DNA from: Acidimicrobiaceae bacterium
GTDB taxonomy: Bacteria; Actinomycetota; Acidimicrobiia; Acidimicrobiales; RAAP-2
Length of the DNA: 64,000 bases
Assembly (NCBI GenBank): GCA_027306605.1
Contig: DAHUZK010000058.1
Location: 1-64,000, forward strand
Direction: 5' to 3'
Below are positions 53,344 through 61,786 of the stretch, piece by piece. Under the pieces are notes generated by a model. That model did not search any database, was not told where the DNA came from, and saw only the letters and a program-made list of their open reading frames with translations. A program made the translations under genes and the position numbers. The number at the start of each line of letters is the position of its first letter. Position 1 is the stretch's first letter.

Positions 53344-54168
53344 TCAGCGTGCGAACCCGGTCGATCCGGCGCCGGGGCGCACCGCCTCGATCGGGTCACG
53401 CAAGTCGTCGATGTAGCCGAGCGCGTATGCCCCCCGCTCGTAGCCCATGAGCCGCAGCAGGTCGAGGGGCAACGTCTCGGCGACCTCGCGAGGCACGGAG
53501 AGGTACTGGTTCTCCTCCTGGCGCAGCCAGGCGACGTTGTAGGTGATGTTCAGGCCGATGCGGGTGGCGTCCGAGCGGTTGGCACCGCCACCGTGGTAGA
53601 CGCTGCCCGAGTAGAACAGGACCGAACCGCGCTCCATCAGCGCGGGTTCGGTGTCGTCCGGGCCGAAGGCCTGCCCGTCCGGCTTCGTGTGGCTTCCCAG
53701 CACGACCCGGGTCGCCCCGTTCTCCTCGGTGAAATCGGTCAGGGCCCAGATCGTGTTGCACTGCACCTCGTAGCCGACCGGAAAGGGGAAGAAGTCGAAT
53801 GCCCACTGGTCGCGGTGGATGGGTTGCGCGGTCTCGCCGGGACCGATGGCGATGGCCTGGGTCAGGTGGAGCTGGAAGTTGGTGGCGTGCCCGAGGAGGA
53901 TGCGGGAGGTGCCGAGGGCCAGCGGGTGCATGACGAGCTCGCGGCAGGCCGGTGACCGCGCGACGAGAGACCCGGTGCGCCGGGTGCAGGTCCCGCTGAA
54001 GTCGTCGGGCCCTGTCCCGGTGGTGTCGAGGTAGGGGCGCAGCTCCATCTCGATGCGGTCGAGAAGGGCCGGTGGTGCGAGGGCGTCCACGACGACGGCG
54101 CCCTCGCCGCCGACGGCCGCCGCGACATCGTCCGCTCCGGTGTTGCCAGGGAGGTGGGTGACGGGCAT
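53344..54168 (-). CDS. Phytanoyl-CoA dioxygenase (PhyH) family protein
   Basis: Second Fe(II)/2-oxoglutarate oxygenase of the run, 274 aa, only distantly similar to the first. The metal-binding HRD in PIHRDQW and His in SVYHGGGANRS are present, with the 2-oxoglutarate Arg following. ATG 54168 has a GAGGAGGATGGGACC ribosome site. The two PhyH genes suggest successive hydroxylations of one substrate; inference only. Confidence 0.85.
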   Translation of the reverse strand: MPVTHLPGNTGADDVAAAVGGEGAVVVDALAPPALLDRIEMELRPYLDTTGTGPDDFSGTCTRRTGSLVARSPACRELVMHPLALGTSRILLGHATNFQLHLTQAIAIGPGETAQPIHRDQWAFDFFPFPVGYEVQCNTIWALTDFTEENGATRVVLGSHTKPDGQAFGPDDTEPALMERGSVLFYSGSVYHGGGANRSDATRIGLNITYNVAWLRQEENQYLSVPREVAETLPLDLLRLMGYERGAYALGYIDDLRDPIEAVRPGAGSTGFAR

Positions 54169-54214
54169 GGTCCCATCCTCCTCGGCGCCGCCGCCACGGG
54201 CAACTGTGTGCGCG

Positions 54215-54973
54215 CTAGGGACCCGGGAACACCCCGCGGAGCACGTCGAGCACCTCCCCGTTGGCACTGACCCGAGGGCTGTGCTCGGGGTCCAGCCGGC
54301 CGTAGACCAAGCGGCACAGCGCCTCGGCGGGCATGGTGAGGTCCGGTGGAACGCCGGCGTCTCCGGCCAGCAGTTCGGCCTGGTCCGGCGTGAGGCGGAC
54401 GGTGAAGTGCCGCTCGGGCTCGGTGGTGCGCACCCGGACCTCTCGGGTGTCACCGGTCGGTGTCGCCGTGAACCGGGCGATGAGGCCGAGGTTGTCGACC
54501 ACGACCGCCACGGCGTCGGCGGGCAGGTGCGCCACGGGGTCACGAGTGACCTCGATGTCCCACGTGTGGAAGACGTGCTCATTGAGCCGGAGGGCGACCG
54601 CCTCGTCGAACCCGACATGGACCGGTCCGAAGGCGAAGGTGACGCGGGCTCGATCCCCCTCCCCGAGCACTTCGAGCTCGCCCAGGAGCCGGTCGTCTTC
54701 GGCCAGGGCGTCGTCCGCCTGTTGGCGCGGCGGTTTGGCGTCCCACTCCGCCCACACCGTCTGCGCGAAGTCCGCCGGCGCCTCGGTGCCGGCCAAGGAG
54801 TCCCGGAGCGAGCGGCCCATGAGAACGGCGCCCGCCCCGAGGTGCGACAGCACGGCGGCGACCGACCAGCCCTCGGCATACGAGGGCACCTCGAGATCGG
54901 CATCGTCGAGCGCACGCACGATCCGGTGCAGCCGGGCCACCGAGTTGCGCAACGGTCCGAGCGGGTTCCCCAT
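54215..54973 (-). CDS. Maleylpyruvate isomerase-like (mycothiol-dependent, DinB-fold) protein
   Basis: A 252-aa protein of the TIGR03083-type maleylpyruvate isomerase family with an N-terminal DinB-like four-helix bundle. The metal-binding His positions fit SHLGAG (near residue 43) and the later LNEHVFHTWDIEV (HxxxHxWD, typical of the group). It is thought to use mycothiol, the actinobacterial thiol. ATG 54973, family length. Its upstream frame continues far but as an antisense shadow of a long gene. The exact reaction is unknown. Confidence 0.85.
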   Translation of the reverse strand: MGNPLGPLRNSVARLHRIVRALDDADLEVPSYAEGWSVAAVLSHLGAGAVLMGRSLRDSLAGTEAPADFAQTVWAEWDAKPPRQQADDALAEDDRLLGELEVLGEGDRARVTFAFGPVHVGFDEAVALRLNEHVFHTWDIEVTRDPVAHLPADAVAVVVDNLGLIARFTATPTGDTREVRVRTTEPERHFTVRLTPDQAELLAGDAGVPPDLTMPAEALCRLVYGRLDPEHSPRVSANGEVLDVLRGVFPGP

Positions 54974-55093
54974 GCATGACGGTCTAGTCGCCCGGCACGA
55001 CGGTCCCGTCGCCGCGTCCGGACCGCCGCCCCCCCGATGGGGAGGGGGGCGGCAAACCTCCGGGCCGAAACATGGCGCGATAACGTGCGCGCC

Positions 55094-55534
55094 ATGACAG
55101 CCGACGGCGCCACCGAGCCGCCCGGCGAGGCCGCGCTCGGCGCCATGGTCGCCAACGAGTACGAAGCGCTGGCCGCGCTGCTCGAGGCGGCTCCGCCCTC
55201 GGTCTGGGACGCGCCCTCGCTGTGCGAGGGATGGCGGACGCGCCAGGTGGTCGCGCACGTCACCATGCCCGCTCGCTACGACGGTCCCGCGTTCATGGCC
55301 GAGCTCGAGGCCGCCGGTGGTGACTTCACGACCCTGTCCGACAGGATCGCCACCCGGGACGGCGCCCTGACGCACTGCGTGATCCACGCTCTCGACGTGA
55401 CCGAGGCGGTGCCGCTCCGGCGCCGGGTGCCCGACGAGTGCATCCGCCGGGTGCTCGACCTGGTGGCGAGCGGCCGCCTGCGGCCACCCGGCCGGCTCTC
55501 GGGGACAGCGGCGCCGCGCTTCAGCCGGAGCTGA
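55094..55534 (+). CDS. Shortened mycothiol-dependent isomerase-like protein
   Basis: A 146-aa protein with the opening of the same maleylpyruvate-isomerase/DinB family (GWRTRQVVAHVTMPARYD, His near residue 55) and the IHALDVTEA His motif, but with the middle helix and much of the C-terminal domain missing; family members are about 200-250 aa. The ending PPGRLSGTAAPRFSRS matches the normal family end, so internal deletions are likely. It may be a decayed paralogue or a minimal form. ATG 55094 divergent from the full-length relative. Confidence 0.65.
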   Translation: MTADGATEPPGEAALGAMVANEYEALAALLEAAPPSVWDAPSLCEGWRTRQVVAHVTMPARYDGPAFMAELEAAGGDFTTLSDRIATRDGALTHCVIHALDVTEAVPLRRRVPDECIRRVLDLVASGRLRPPGRLSGTAAPRFSRS

Positions 55535-55540
55535 CGATCC

Positions 55541-58030
55541 GTGAAGGTGATGGGGCAGCTGCAGAGCCCTTCCGGCTCCACCGTCCGTTCCGGCGATACC
55601 TTCGGAACCGGGGAAGGTGCCGCTCCGGTCCCGACCGAGGGTGGCCACGCGTCGTGGGGCAGACGCCTGCGCTCGCTCGTGCTCGGACCACACGGGGGCG
55701 GGACGACCCGGCGACGCGCCTCGGATGCCGTGCGCCTGGCGACCGCCGTCGTGCTCGTGGTCGTCGCGGTGCCACTGGTCCAGGCGAACACCTCGGTCGA
55801 GCTGCACGTGACGGACCTGCTGACCCCCCCACCCGCCGGTGTCCGCTGGCTGGTGACCGCATTGTGGTTTCTCGGGTCGTTGGGGATCACCGTCGCGCTG
55901 GTCCTGGTCGGGCTGCTCGTACCCCGGCTCAACGCGTTTCGCCAGATGGCGCTGGCCGCCGTGGCCACCGTGGCGGTCTGCCTCCTGCTCTACTGGCTGC
56001 TCGGCACCGACGGCGGGCGCCCCTCGGTGCCGACGCACGCCGGCTTCGACCAGCACTTCCCCGTGCTCCAGTTGGCCGTGGCCACCGCGGTGGCCCTGGC
56101 GGGACTGCCCTATCTGAGTCGGCCCGTCCATCGCCTGGTCGTCCTCTCCGTGACGGTTGCGGCCCTGTGCGCGGTCGTCGGCGGGTACGGCCTTCCCCTC
56201 GGGGTGCTCGCCGCCATCGTGGTCGGCTGGGGCGCCGCCGCGGCCTGCCACCTCGCCCTCGGCGCGCCGAATGGCCTGCCGTCGGCCGCCGAGGTGACCG
56301 ACGCCGTGCGTGACCTCGGTGTGGACGTGCGCCACCTGGCCTCCACGCCACGGCAGGAGTGGGGGGTGGCTGCCTTCGCCGGCCGTGATCCCGAGGGGAG
56401 TCCCTTGGAACTGGCGGTCTACGGCCGAGATGCTGCGGACGCCCAGTGGCTGAGCAAGATCTGGCGTTTCTGCATCTACCGCGACTCGGGTCCGACCCTG
56501 GTGATCAACCGGCTCCAACAGGTCGAGCACGAGGCCTACCTGACCTTCTTGGCCGGTCACGCCGGCGTGCGCGTCCCGGAGGTCGTCGCCGCCGGGCGCT
56601 GTGGTCCGAGCCGTGATGCCGCCCTGGTCACGCGGTTGCCGAGCGGGGCGCGGCGGTTGGCGTCGTCCCCAGCGGACTCCGTCGGCGACGACGTGCTCGA
56701 CGACTTCCTGCGCGCCGTCCTGGCTCTGCGCGGGGCCAGGATCGCCCACGGCGCGCTCAGCCCCGAGACGGTCGTGCTGAGCGAGGAGGGGGCACTGCTG
56801 CGCGACTTCCGGCGCGCCTCGTCGTCCGCCCCCCTCGCCCGCACCGAGCGCGACACCGCCGCCGCCGTGGCGGCCATCGCTGCGGTGGCGGGTGTCGAAC
56901 GCGCCGTCGCGGCGACCTGTCGTGTCCTCGACACGGAGACGATCCGCGTCGTCCTCACCAACCTGCAACGCTCTGCCCTGGATGCCGAGACGGAGCGGGC
57001 GCTCCGCGGCGAGAAGGGATCCCTGCGCACCTTGCGCGAATCCCTTGCCGCTGCGGCCGGCGTGCCGGTGCCCAAGCTCGTCGAGGCGAAGCGCATCAGC
57101 TGGCCCAACCTGTTGATGGTCGCCGGCACCCTCGTGGGCATCTGGCTGATCATCGGTGTGCTGAGCGACGCCGAAGGCTCGCTGGCCGTCATCCGGGACG
57201 CCGCGTGGACCTGGGTGGCCGCCGCCTTCGTGTTGGGGCAGCTGCCGGTCGTCACAGGGGCGTGGGCCCTGACCGGGGCCGTCGTCGGACCGATTCCCTT
57301 CGGTCGCTGCGTGGCCCTCGAGACGTCGAACATGTTCACTTCGTTCGTCGGCGGCGACGCCGCCGTCTTCGGGGTGCGGGTCCGCTTCTTCCAGCGCCAG
57401 GGCCTCGACGTCCCGCAGGCCATCAGCTCGGGAGCCATCGCCGGCACCGCCAGCTGGGTCGTCAAGGGCCTGCTGTTCGTCGTCTGTATCCCGTTCGCCG
57501 CCGGCGACTTCCACCGGCCGACGAACCCCGGGCAGTACGAGGGCGTCATCTGGCTCGTCATCGCCGTCGTCCTCGCTGTCGCCATCGCTCTGGCCGTCGC
57601 CACGCTCGTGCCGAAGATCCGGAGGCTGGCCGCCGAGAAGGCCCGGCCACATCTGGTCACGATCTGGAAGGACGTCAAGGCGATCGCGGTCGAGCCGCGC
57701 AAGGTCGTCTACGTACTCGCCGGGAGTGCCGGCAGCCAGATCCTGATCGCCCTCTGCCTCGGAGCCTCGCTGCACTCGGTCGGCGCCCATGCCGGTTTCG
57801 CCACCCTCGTCGTCGTGCTGACCCTGGCTGCGATGATCGGCGGCGCCACGCCCGTGCCGGGTGGCGCCGGCGTGATCGAAGTCGGCCTGATCGCCGGGCT
57901 GACCGGTGCCGGCATCCCCCAGGACCAGGCGGTGGCCGCCGTCTTCATCGAGCGATTCTGCACGGCGTACCTGCCACCGATCTGGGGCTGGGCGGCGCTG
58001 GTGTACATGCGCCACAGCGATTATGTGTGA
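55541..58030 (+). CDS. Three-part membrane protein: TM block, kinase-like domain, LPG-synthase-type flippase domain
   Basis: An 829-aa protein. Residues about 60-240 form a six-helix block with a PAP2-like pattern (YGLPLGVLAAIVVGWG) but lacking catalytic residues. Residues about 265-470 resemble a degenerate protein or aminoglycoside kinase: HGALSPETVVL replaces the HxD catalytic loop (no Asp) and LRDF stands where DFG should be. Residues about 518-829 are the UPF0104/LPG-synthase transmembrane flippase domain with ETSNMFTSFVGGD and GGATPVPGGAGVIE. It probably binds or moves a lipid or lipid-linked sugar. ATG 55541 is seven bases after the shortened isomerase stop. Confidence 0.85.
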   Translation: MKVMGQLQSPSGSTVRSGDTFGTGEGAAPVPTEGGHASWGRRLRSLVLGPHGGGTTRRRASDAVRLATAVVLVVVAVPLVQANTSVELHVTDLLTPPPAGVRWLVTALWFLGSLGITVALVLVGLLVPRLNAFRQMALAAVATVAVCLLLYWLLGTDGGRPSVPTHAGFDQHFPVLQLAVATAVALAGLPYLSRPVHRLVVLSVTVAALCAVVGGYGLPLGVLAAIVVGWGAAAACHLALGAPNGLPSAAEVTDAVRDLGVDVRHLASTPRQEWGVAAFAGRDPEGSPLELAVYGRDAADAQWLSKIWRFCIYRDSGPTLVINRLQQVEHEAYLTFLAGHAGVRVPEVVAAGRCGPSRDAALVTRLPSGARRLASSPADSVGDDVLDDFLRAVLALRGARIAHGALSPETVVLSEEGALLRDFRRASSSAPLARTERDTAAAVAAIAAVAGVERAVAATCRVLDTETIRVVLTNLQRSALDAETERALRGEKGSLRTLRESLAAAAGVPVPKLVEAKRISWPNLLMVAGTLVGIWLIIGVLSDAEGSLAVIRDAAWTWVAAAFVLGQLPVVTGAWALTGAVVGPIPFGRCVALETSNMFTSFVGGDAAVFGVRVRFFQRQGLDVPQAISSGAIAGTASWVVKGLLFVVCIPFAAGDFHRPTNPGQYEGVIWLVIAVVLAVAIALAVATLVPKIRRLAAEKARPHLVTIWKDVKAIAVEPRKVVYVLAGSAGSQILIALCLGASLHSVGAHAGFATLVVVLTLAAMIGGATPVPGGAGVIEVGLIAGLTGAGIPQDQAVAAVFIERFCTAYLPPIWGWAALVYMRHSDYV

Positions 58031-58046
58031 TGGAGGATCCCGTGTG

Positions 58047-59579
58047 ATGGAGGACCGGCGGCGACAGCGCCTGACACTGGTCGCCATGTGTATCTCGCAG
58101 GGGATGATCCTGCTCGACATCACGATCGTCAACATCGCCCTCCCCTCCATTCAGAGGCAGCTGCACATGAACGCCGGCTCGCTGGAGTGGGTCGTCAGCG
58201 CCTACGCCCTGACGTTGGCCACGCTCATCCCGCTCGGGGGCACGCTGGGCGACCGTTACGGCAGAAAGCGGGTGTTCCTGCTCGGCCTCGTGATCTTCAC
58301 GGTGGCGTCCGCCGCCTGCGCGCTGTCGTCGGACGCCGGCGCGCTGATCGCGTTCCGGGTCCTGCAAGGTGTCGGCGGGGCAGTGATGTCGGCCCTGACC
58401 CTGTCCATCCTCTCCGAGGCCTACCCGGTGGAGACGCGGGCGGGCGCCATCGGCATCTGGGCCGCTGTCGCCGGGCTCGGCTTCGGACTGGGACCGGTGA
58501 TCGGGGGCATCCTCGTCAGCTTCTCGGACTGGTCGAGCGTGTTCTGGGTCAATGTGCCCATCGGGCTGATCGCCGTCGTCGTGACGCTGGTCGGCGTCGA
58601 CGAGTCCAAGGACCCTGCAGCGCGCCGTCTCGACGCCGCGGGCATCGTCCTCTCTGCGGCCGGGCTCTTCGGCGTGACCCTGGGTTTCATCGAGGCGGCG
58701 GCGCGTTCCCTCTCGTCACCCGTCGTCTACGGACCGGTCGTCAGCGGCGCCGTCGTCCTGCTCGGCTTCGTCTGGTGGGAGCACCGTTGTGCGGCCCCCA
58801 TGGCGCCGCCCGCCCTCCTGCGCGACAGCGCCTTCCGGACCTCGTGTGCCGTCTACTTCCTGGCATATCTCGCCCTGGCCAGCGTCATGTTCTTCGTCAG
58901 CCTCCTGTTCCAAGACGTGAAAGGGTGGTCGGCGCTGCACACCGGCCTCTCGTGGCTCCTGATGAACGTCCCCTTCATGGCCATGGCCCAGATCTCGGGG
59001 CGGGTACAGCGACGTTTCTCGAGCGGGCCGGTCGTGGTCGCCGGCTGCCTCGTGGCAGCGGTCGGCGTGTACCTGCTCAGCGTCGTGACCACCGCGACGC
59101 CCTTCGCACTCGCCGCGTCCGGCTACGTCCTGCTCGGCGCGGGCTACGGCACTCTGGTGCCGGGCATCACCAATGTCGCCATGCGGACCGTCCCGACCGG
59201 CACCTCCGGCGTGGCCGCGGGGATCCTCAACGCCAGCCGGCAGGTCGGAACCTCGGTCGGGCTGGGATTCGTCGGGTTCTTGGGCGTGCGGGCGACCAGC
59301 AGCGCATGGGCGGCCAACTCCCAACGTCTACCTGCCGGCGACCTGCACACGGCGAGCGGCCTCACCCAGAGCGTGAGCAGCGGCGAGGTGGGCCGGGTCA
59401 CGTCGCAGCTCGGCACCGAGGCAGGGCAGCTGGCGGCGGATTCCTTCCTCCACGGCTACAGCGTCGCGGTCGTGGTGTGTGCGGTGGCTCTCCTCGTGGC
59501 CGCCGCCGCCGCGCTCCGCGGGTTGCGCCGACGTGCCGCGCCCGTGCCCGCCACGGAGATATCGCCCGCCACGTCCTGA
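58047..59579 (+). CDS. MFS drug exporter, DHA2 type
   Basis: Fourteen-helix antiporter, 510 aa, related to the 47562 exporter. Motif A GDRYGRKRVF, LLDITIVNIALPSIQRQL opening and LGPVIGGILV are present. ATG 58047 with GGAGG eight bases before; GTG 58044 is an alternative. TGTGATGGAGGA appears twice just before it, once spanning the previous gene's stop. No regulator next door. Confidence 0.9.
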   Translation: MEDRRRQRLTLVAMCISQGMILLDITIVNIALPSIQRQLHMNAGSLEWVVSAYALTLATLIPLGGTLGDRYGRKRVFLLGLVIFTVASAACALSSDAGALIAFRVLQGVGGAVMSALTLSILSEAYPVETRAGAIGIWAAVAGLGFGLGPVIGGILVSFSDWSSVFWVNVPIGLIAVVVTLVGVDESKDPAARRLDAAGIVLSAAGLFGVTLGFIEAAARSLSSPVVYGPVVSGAVVLLGFVWWEHRCAAPMAPPALLRDSAFRTSCAVYFLAYLALASVMFFVSLLFQDVKGWSALHTGLSWLLMNVPFMAMAQISGRVQRRFSSGPVVVAGCLVAAVGVYLLSVVTTATPFALAASGYVLLGAGYGTLVPGITNVAMRTVPTGTSGVAAGILNASRQVGTSVGLGFVGFLGVRATSSAWAANSQRLPAGDLHTASGLTQSVSSGEVGRVTSQLGTEAGQLAADSFLHGYSVAVVVCAVALLVAAAAALRGLRRRAAPVPATEISPATS

Positions 59580-59607
59580 GGCCGGACCGGGCATCCGGAG
59601 CCCGGGG

Positions 59608-60414
59608 TCAGCCGGGGCGTCGCAGCGCGACCGCAGCGTCGGGTTCGCGCACCCGGAAGCTGAAGCTCTCCTCGACGTAGAGTCGCACCGTCCCGGCATC
59701 GTGGGCGAGATATCCGATGGAGAGGTCCTGCCCGCAGTCGAGCTCGAAGTCACCGCCACGGAGGCTGAGCACGATGCCGCACTCGGCGCCAGGCGCCCAG
59801 ACCAAGGGACCGTCCAGGATCTGCCGGAGGTGGTCGAGGAGAAGGTACCCGCCGTGCTCGGTCGTCTCCACGATTCCCGTGTAGATCTCGGGGCTGATGG
59901 CGAGGCCGTAGGGACCGCCGATGCCGGATCGCCGCAGCAGGTCGGTCGCCTGCGCCACCACCCGCGGATACTGCTCCATGTCCTCGTCGACCTCCATGGG
60001 CGAATGCGACGTGGATTCGGTGATCCCCGGCATCCCGGCCGCGGGAAACCCCTGGAAGACGGCGACGTTCTCGGCCAGTGCGATCTGGCGCACCGCTTCG
60101 TCGAGCTCGGGCAACTCGATGTCGCCGGCACCCCGCTCGGCATCGTCGAGCTCCTCGCGCGAGACGCTGAACTCGGCGCGCAACTCGACCAGCGGCAGGA
60201 CGCGGCGTTGGACGGCGCGGACGCCTTCTGCGGGGCTGGCCACCTCGCCGACCCGCCCCAGGTCGGTGGCCGAGTAGCTCCAGCCCTGCGGCCCGGACAG
60301 ATCGACCAGCTTGCGGGCAGCGAGATGTGTCACCAACCGGCTCTTGGCCTCGTTCTCGATCTGCTCCCACGCACCCGCGGAGATGGGCGCGAGCTCCCGG
60401 TACAGATGGTCCAT
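59608..60414 (-). CDS. Encapsulin shell protein (family 1)
   Basis: A 268-aa HK97-fold protein that self-assembles into a protein nanocompartment. RRVLPLVELRAEFSVSREELDD with DIELPELDEAVRQIALAENVAVFQG are the conserved E-loop and spine features, and YGLAISPEIYTG is the A-domain segment. The ATG overlaps the preceding ferritin-like gene stop (TGATG), giving the classic cargo-then-shell operon. The shell binds cargo through their C-terminal peptides. Confidence 0.93.
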   Translation of the reverse strand: MDHLYRELAPISAGAWEQIENEAKSRLVTHLAARKLVDLSGPQGWSYSATDLGRVGEVASPAEGVRAVQRRVLPLVELRAEFSVSREELDDAERGAGDIELPELDEAVRQIALAENVAVFQGFPAAGMPGITESTSHSPMEVDEDMEQYPRVVAQATDLLRRSGIGGPYGLAISPEIYTGIVETTEHGGYLLLDHLRQILDGPLVWAPGAECGIVLSLRGGDFELDCGQDLSIGYLAHDAGTVRLYVEESFSFRVREPDAAVALRRPG

Positions 60415-60779
60415 CACTCGCTTCCCTTCAGGCTGCCGATCCCCAACGAAGGAGCCGGGGACGGACCGGACTCGTCGGAGGCGGCTTCCTTCTCGACCTC
60501 GGTCACGGGCTCGGACGTGAACAGATAGGTCCGGAGGTGGGCGTCGAGCACCGGATCCCTCCGGCGGAGCCATTCGAGGGTCATGGAGGCGTGCTCCTTC
60601 TCCTCGTCCCGGTTGTGGGCCAGGACGTCAGCCAGGTCCGGGTCCTTCGTCGCCGTGACGCGCTGGTCGTACCAGTCCACTGCTTCGAGCTCCTCGACGA
60701 TCGACGTGATCGCCCGATGGCGGTCGATCGTCTCGTCGTCGAGCAGTTCCGCTGGCTCGTGCAATCCCTCGCTCGCCAT
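60414..60779 (-). CDS. Encapsulated ferritin-like protein (EncFtn cargo)
   Basis: A 121-aa cargo protein: an EncFtn-type half-ferritin of two long helices. The iron-site residues are Glu32 in ELEAVDWYDQR, Glu60 and His63 in RDEEKEHA, which match the ferroxidase residues of the R. rubrum enzyme in type and spacing. The C-terminal LGIGSLKG (residues 112-119) is a typical encapsulin targeting peptide after an acidic/Pro linker. It oxidises iron for storage inside the shell. Confidence 0.93.
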   Translation of the reverse strand: MASEGLHEPAELLDDETIDRHRAITSIVEELEAVDWYDQRVTATKDPDLADVLAHNRDEEKEHASMTLEWLRRRDPVLDAHLRTYLFTSEPVTEVEKEAASDESGPSPAPSLGIGSLKGSE

Positions 60780-60844
60780 GGGTGGCTCTCCCGTTCTGCG
60801 ATCGTGCTTCTCTGGGTCGAGGTGACACTACCCGTGACCCCTCG

Positions 60845-60869
60845 ATACCCGCACCGCCGGGGCCCAATC
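60845..60869 (-). promoter_or_regulatory. Candidate SigB/SigF-type promoter of the encapsulin operon
   Basis: On the minus strand GATT (60866-60869), 15 bases, GGGTAT (60845-60850), 66 bases before the EncFtn start. It matches GNNT, 14-16 bases, GGGTAT/C and shares GATTGG...GGGTA with the csbD motif. Confidence 0.45.
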
Positions 60870-60934
60870 GGTCTCCCTGGAGGTGGCGACGTTTGCCGGC
60901 CGGTGCGGGGTCGAAGGCCTCGACCGGTCGCCCG

Positions 60935-61768
60935 CTACCCGACCGCGATGAGAGCCAGCCCGGCCAATGCGACGAGGAGCCCCAGCAACTGGATCCGTGA
61001 GACGCGCTCGTGCAGGTACCACCAGGCATGGCCGGTCGTGAACGCCGGCGCCAACGACGCCACCGGTGCGATCACCGCGGTCAGGTTGGACTTCAGCGTC
61101 ACGAGCAAGATCATGGAGGCGCCGACGTCGAACACGCCGGCCGCCCCGGCTTGACCCTTGGGCACGTCGGCCAGTGTCGGGATGCCCCGTCGCAGGAGCA
61201 GCACGATCCAGACCGCGGCGCAGGCCGCGGCGCGCGCCCCGAGCACCGGCCACATCTCTCCGTGGTGGCTGGCTGCGGCGAACAGGATGAGCGAGACACC
61301 GAAGCCGACGCCGGCGGCGGCGGCCAGCAGCAATGCCTGCCCGAACAGCGGACCGCTGCGCTCGTCGGGCTCGCTCGAGAGCAGGGCGCCGGCGACGACC
61401 GCCAACACGATCCCGCTGATCTCGAAGGCGCTGAGCGGCTCGCCACGTACGACGCCCCAGACGACCGGCAGCACCGCGCCCACCACCGCCGCCACCGGCG
61501 CCACCCGGCCCATCTGCCCGATGGCCAGACCGCGATAGAGGCAACCGATCGCCGTGACGTTCAGCAGGCCGGCCGCGACACCGAACTCGACGTCGTGGGC
61601 GTGGACGGTCCCGCCCAGGCCGAGCGCGACCGCGAGCGCGACGACCAGCGCGGATACCTGGGCCATGGAGAGGACGGCCAGGGTCCGCGCCCGGCGCGAG
61701 GCCAATCCGCCGAGAAAGTCACCGCTGCCGAAGCACGCCGCGACGACCAGTCCGAGGACGACTCCCAA
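60935..61768 (-). CDS. DMT/EamA family transporter
   Basis: Ten-helix drug/metabolite transporter, 277 aa. Two EamA repeats: the first opens GLVVAACFGSGDFLGGLASRRART, the second GVFDVGASMILLVTLKSNLTAVIA. It may export an amino acid or metabolite. TTG start (bases 61766-61768), with no ATG/GTG close by, so the true N-terminus is uncertain. It starts 18 bases after the acyl-CoA ligase stop on the same strand. Confidence 0.85.
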   Translation of the reverse strand: MGVVLGLVVAACFGSGDFLGGLASRRARTLAVLSMAQVSALVVALAVALGLGGTVHAHDVEFGVAAGLLNVTAIGCLYRGLAIGQMGRVAPVAAVVGAVLPVVWGVVRGEPLSAFEISGIVLAVVAGALLSSEPDERSGPLFGQALLLAAAAGVGFGVSLILFAAASHHGEMWPVLGARAAACAAVWIVLLLRRGIPTLADVPKGQAGAAGVFDVGASMILLVTLKSNLTAVIAPVASLAPAFTTGHAWWYLHERVSRIQLLGLLVALAGLALIAVG

Positions 61769-61786
61769 GGTTCTCGGCTCGGTCGG

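Noticed and set aside
54215-58150. A 1311-codon open frame on the minus strand
   Set aside because: Only its last 252 codons are a real gene (ATG 54973). The rest is antisense to a well-recognised membrane protein and has no domain sequence; long chance frames are common at this GC content.
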